NCBI GenBank assembly: GCA_903907615.1
Contig: CAIVOR010000272.1
Coordinates: forward strand, 1 to 6,469
Direction: 5' to 3'
Length of the DNA stretch: 6,469 bases
From: an uncultured Microbacteriaceae bacterium
Lineage (GTDB): Bacteria; Actinomycetota; Actinomycetes; Actinomycetales; Microbacteriaceae
A program made the position numbers and the translations under genes. The notes below the pieces were generated by a model, which did no database searches, was not told the DNA's origin, and saw only the letters and a list, made by a program, of their open reading frames with translations. Positions 4,569 through 6,469 of the stretch are shown here, piece by piece (the first letter of the stretch is position 1; each line of letters begins with the position of its first letter).

Positions 4569-6469
4569 GAGAGTGGACTCTCTTTGAGTGAGCGGCGACG
4601 CTTCTCGAGCTCCACAACCTCCTCAGAGATGGCGCGGCTCAGCTCTGGATCGCTCTCCCCCGTGCGCTGCAGTCGAGATACGAGCTCCGACTTGAGTCGC
4701 AGCAACTCACGCTCAACCAGACTCGTGACGACCCGAGAACAGTAGGTGAGCACGGCGTTTTCGTCGCGCTCGGGAATCGGGGCAACCGCCAATTGTGTGA
4801 CGACAGGCTTGAGGTCGTCTGGGGTGTGCGCCAAAATCCGCTCGGCCCATCCCTCACCGCCGTATTCGGTCATGCTCGCCCCCACCGCGTCTCGGATGAC
4901 GGCGAGGTTGGGCTCAGAGAAAGCCGCCCCGACAGCTTCGGCCGCCAGGTGTGCGTCGATGGCCTCGGGATGCTGGATCAGCGCCATCAACACATCGCGC
5001 TCGAGTCGTGTTTGCGGCGACGAATTGAGGTCAATGACGGTGCGCTCATGTGGCGCGCCCTGGTCGGATGTGGTCGCACCCGAATCTCCGCCACCGGACG
5101 CGGCCGCAGCAGTCGCGGTCGATACGGGCGTTGGCTTGAGTGCGGTCGACCCCGAACCGGCCGCGCTCAGTTGCTTGGCCGCGCGCGTAATGGCCGCCTG
5201 AGCTTCGGCGATGTCCACGCCCACCATGTTGGCCAACTCGCGCGCATATCCCGGGCGCAGTGCCGGATCGCGAATCTCGGCGACAATCGGAGCCGACTCA
5301 CGCAGAGCTGCCGCTCGGCCCTCAACCGAGTCGAGGGAATAGTTGGTCAATACCTGTTTGATCACAAACTCAAACATCGGAATCTTGTTGTCGAGGAGGG
5401 CGCGTACGGCAGCCTCGCCCTTCGCCAGCCTGAGGTCACACGGATCGAGTCCGTCGGGGGCAACGGCAACATACGTCTGGGCCTGAAAACGCTGCTGTTC
5501 GGCAAAGGCGCGCACGGCGGCCTTCTGTCCGGCCGCATCCGGGTCGAACGTGAACACCACTTCACCCAGACCCGAGTCATCACCCATGACCCGTCGGATG
5601 AGGCGAATGTGGTCGACTCCGAAGGACGTGCCACACGTCGCTACGGCCGTCGTGACGCCCGACACGTGAGCGGCCATGACGTCCGTGTACCCTTCGACAA
5701 CAACGACCTGCCGCGTCTTACCGATGTCGCGCTTGGCAAGATCGAGACCGTAGAGCACTTGGGCCTTGTGATAGACCGGGGTCTCCGGAGTGTTGAGGTA
5801 CTTGGGGCCGGGGTCGTCGTCACTGAGCTTGCGGGCACCAAACCCAATCGTTTGCCCGGTCACATCGCGGATGGGCCAGACTAAGCGTTCGCGGAAACGG
5901 TCGTAAACGCCCTTCTCTCCCTGCGACAACAGGCCGGCCGTGAGCATCTCTTCGTCGGTGAAGCCGCGCTGTTTGAGGTGGTCACGCAGACCGTTCCACC
6001 CCTTGGGCGCGAAACCAATGCCGAACTGGTCGGCCGCCTCGCGGTCAAAACCGCGCTGTCCCAGAAACGTGCGTCCAATAGCCGCACCGGGTGTGGCGAG
6101 TTGCGCCACGAAGAATTCCGCGGCGGCCGCGTTGGCCGCCAGGATGCGCGTGCGCGAACCCGTCTCGGTCTTGCTGCCACCGCCGTCTTCGTAGTGCAGT
6201 TCGAAACGAATGCGCTCGGCCAGCTTTTCGATGGATTCGGTGAAACTCAAGTGCTCCATTTTTTGCAGGAACGAGTAAACGTCACCGCTCTCTCCGCAAC
6301 CGAAGCAGTGATAGAAACCGGCCTGCGGACGAACGTGGAACGAGGGGCTGCGCTCGTCGTGAAACGGGCAGAGGCCCTTGACCGACCCCACGCCCGCGTT
6401 CTTAAGTGAGACGTACTCGCCCACGATGTCGGCGATGTTGGTGCGCGCCTTGACCTCTTCGACATCCGA
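4565..6469 (-). CDS. dnaG: DNA primase DnaG (5' end cut by the window)
   Basis: Primase makes the RNA primers for chromosome replication at the fork, working with DnaB helicase. The visible 634 residues begin in frame at the window edge with SDVEEVKARTNIADIV, so only about the first eight residues are missing. A GTG within IVGEY at 6424 is not the real start. Domains in visible numbering: CHC2 zinc finger (C34, H37, C55, C58), then the primase core with FRERLVWPI. The Toprim catalytic motifs follow: EGYTDV (E259) and FDPDAAG (D309, D311). A Gly/Ser/Thr/Ala-rich linker lies at about 436-475. The C-terminal DnaB-binding helical domain (about 481-625) starts near QTRLERDVLMALIQHPE. All key residues are present, and the length is usual for actinobacterial primases. 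It overlaps the dehydrogenase gene by four bases. What precedes it lies outside the window. Confidence 0.97.
   Translation of the reverse strand, partial: SDVEEVKARTNIADIVGEYVSLKNAGVGSVKGLCPFHDERSPSFHVRPQAGFYHCFGCGESGDVYSFLQKMEHLSFTESIEKLAERIRFELHYEDGGGSKTETGSRTRILAANAAAAEFFVAQLATPGAAIGRTFLGQRGFDREAADQFGIGFAPKGWNGLRDHLKQRGFTDEEMLTAGLLSQGEKGVYDRFRERLVWPIRDVTGQTIGFGARKLSDDDPGPKYLNTPETPVYHKAQVLYGLDLAKRDIGKTRQVVVVEGYTDVMAAHVSGVTTAVATCGTSFGVDHIRLIRRVMGDDSGLGEVVFTFDPDAAGQKAAVRAFAEQQRFQAQTYVAVAPDGLDPCDLRLAKGEAAVRALLDNKIPMFEFVIKQVLTNYSLDSVEGRAAALRESAPIVAEIRDPALRPGYARELANMVGVDIAEAQAAITRAAKQLSAAGSGSTALKPTPVSTATAAAASGGGDSGATTSDQGAPHERTVIDLNSSPQTRLERDVLMALIQHPEAIDAHLAAEAVGAAFSEPNLAVIRDAVGASMTEYGGEGWAERILAHTPDDLKPVVTQLAVAPIPERDENAVLTYCSRVVTSLVERELLRLKSELVSRLQRTGESDPELSRAISEEVVELEKRRRSLKESPLS
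4569..4582 (-). repeat. Perfect 14-bp inverted repeat at the dnaG/dehydrogenase junction
   Basis: GAGAGT-GG-ACTCTC lies inside the last codons of dnaG and directly before the dehydrogenase ATG. As RNA it would form about five pairs with a four-base loop. It covers part of AAAGAGAG, the only purine-rich sequence that could serve as ribosome site for the dehydrogenase. Ribosomes finishing dnaG would melt it, which would fit translational coupling. Confidence 0.4.

Noticed and set aside
4793..5884. A 363-codon plus-strand open frame opposite dnaG.
   Set aside because: It lies wholly within conserved dnaG codons, has an Arg/Gly/His-rich composition typical of a shadow in GC-rich DNA, and shows no recognisable domain.

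Overview
The window looks like a chromosomal core region from an actinobacterium. G+C is moderately high (judged by eye, not counted). A Microbacteriaceae-like lineage is my best guess, based on the actinobacterial style of the primase and the peptide deformylase, the tRNA-Asn without an encoded CCA, and candidate leaderless promoters. The family assignment is an inference. I see no insertion sequence, phage gene, CRISPR array or toxin-antitoxin pair.

Layout from left to right. Positions 20-2799 hold three minus-strand genes read right to left: a nine-helix inner-membrane protein of the DMT/NIPA-like type, a GT4 glycosyltransferase, and a small cupin lipoprotein. The first gap is 97 bp and rich in inverted repeats. 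The second is 40 bp with a clear ribosome binding site. Positions 2800-2839 form a short divergent promoter region. Positions 2840-3403 encode peptide deformylase (def), the only plus-strand protein gene. A minus-strand hairpin terminator and a tRNA-Asn(GUU) gene follow, converging on def. Positions 3567-4568 encode a D-2-hydroxyacid dehydrogenase, and 4565-6469 encode DNA primase (dnaG), which runs off the right edge and lacks only a few N-terminal residues. Both are on the minus strand and overlap by four bases (ATGA).

Functionally this is mostly housekeeping: replication priming (dnaG), N-terminal protein maturation (def) and translation (tRNA-Asn). The left-hand trio is envelope-related: a membrane protein, a glycosyltransferase of a type that often modifies lipids, and an exported cupin. 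That grouping suggests a small envelope operon, but no substrate can be read from the sequence.

I did not find a new biological system. The points most worth checking are the back-to-back candidate leaderless promoters at 2800-2839, the cluster of inverted repeats in the glycosyltransferase leader (1758-1840), and the coupling of a metabolic dehydrogenase to primase through an ATGA overlap with a small hairpin at the junction.
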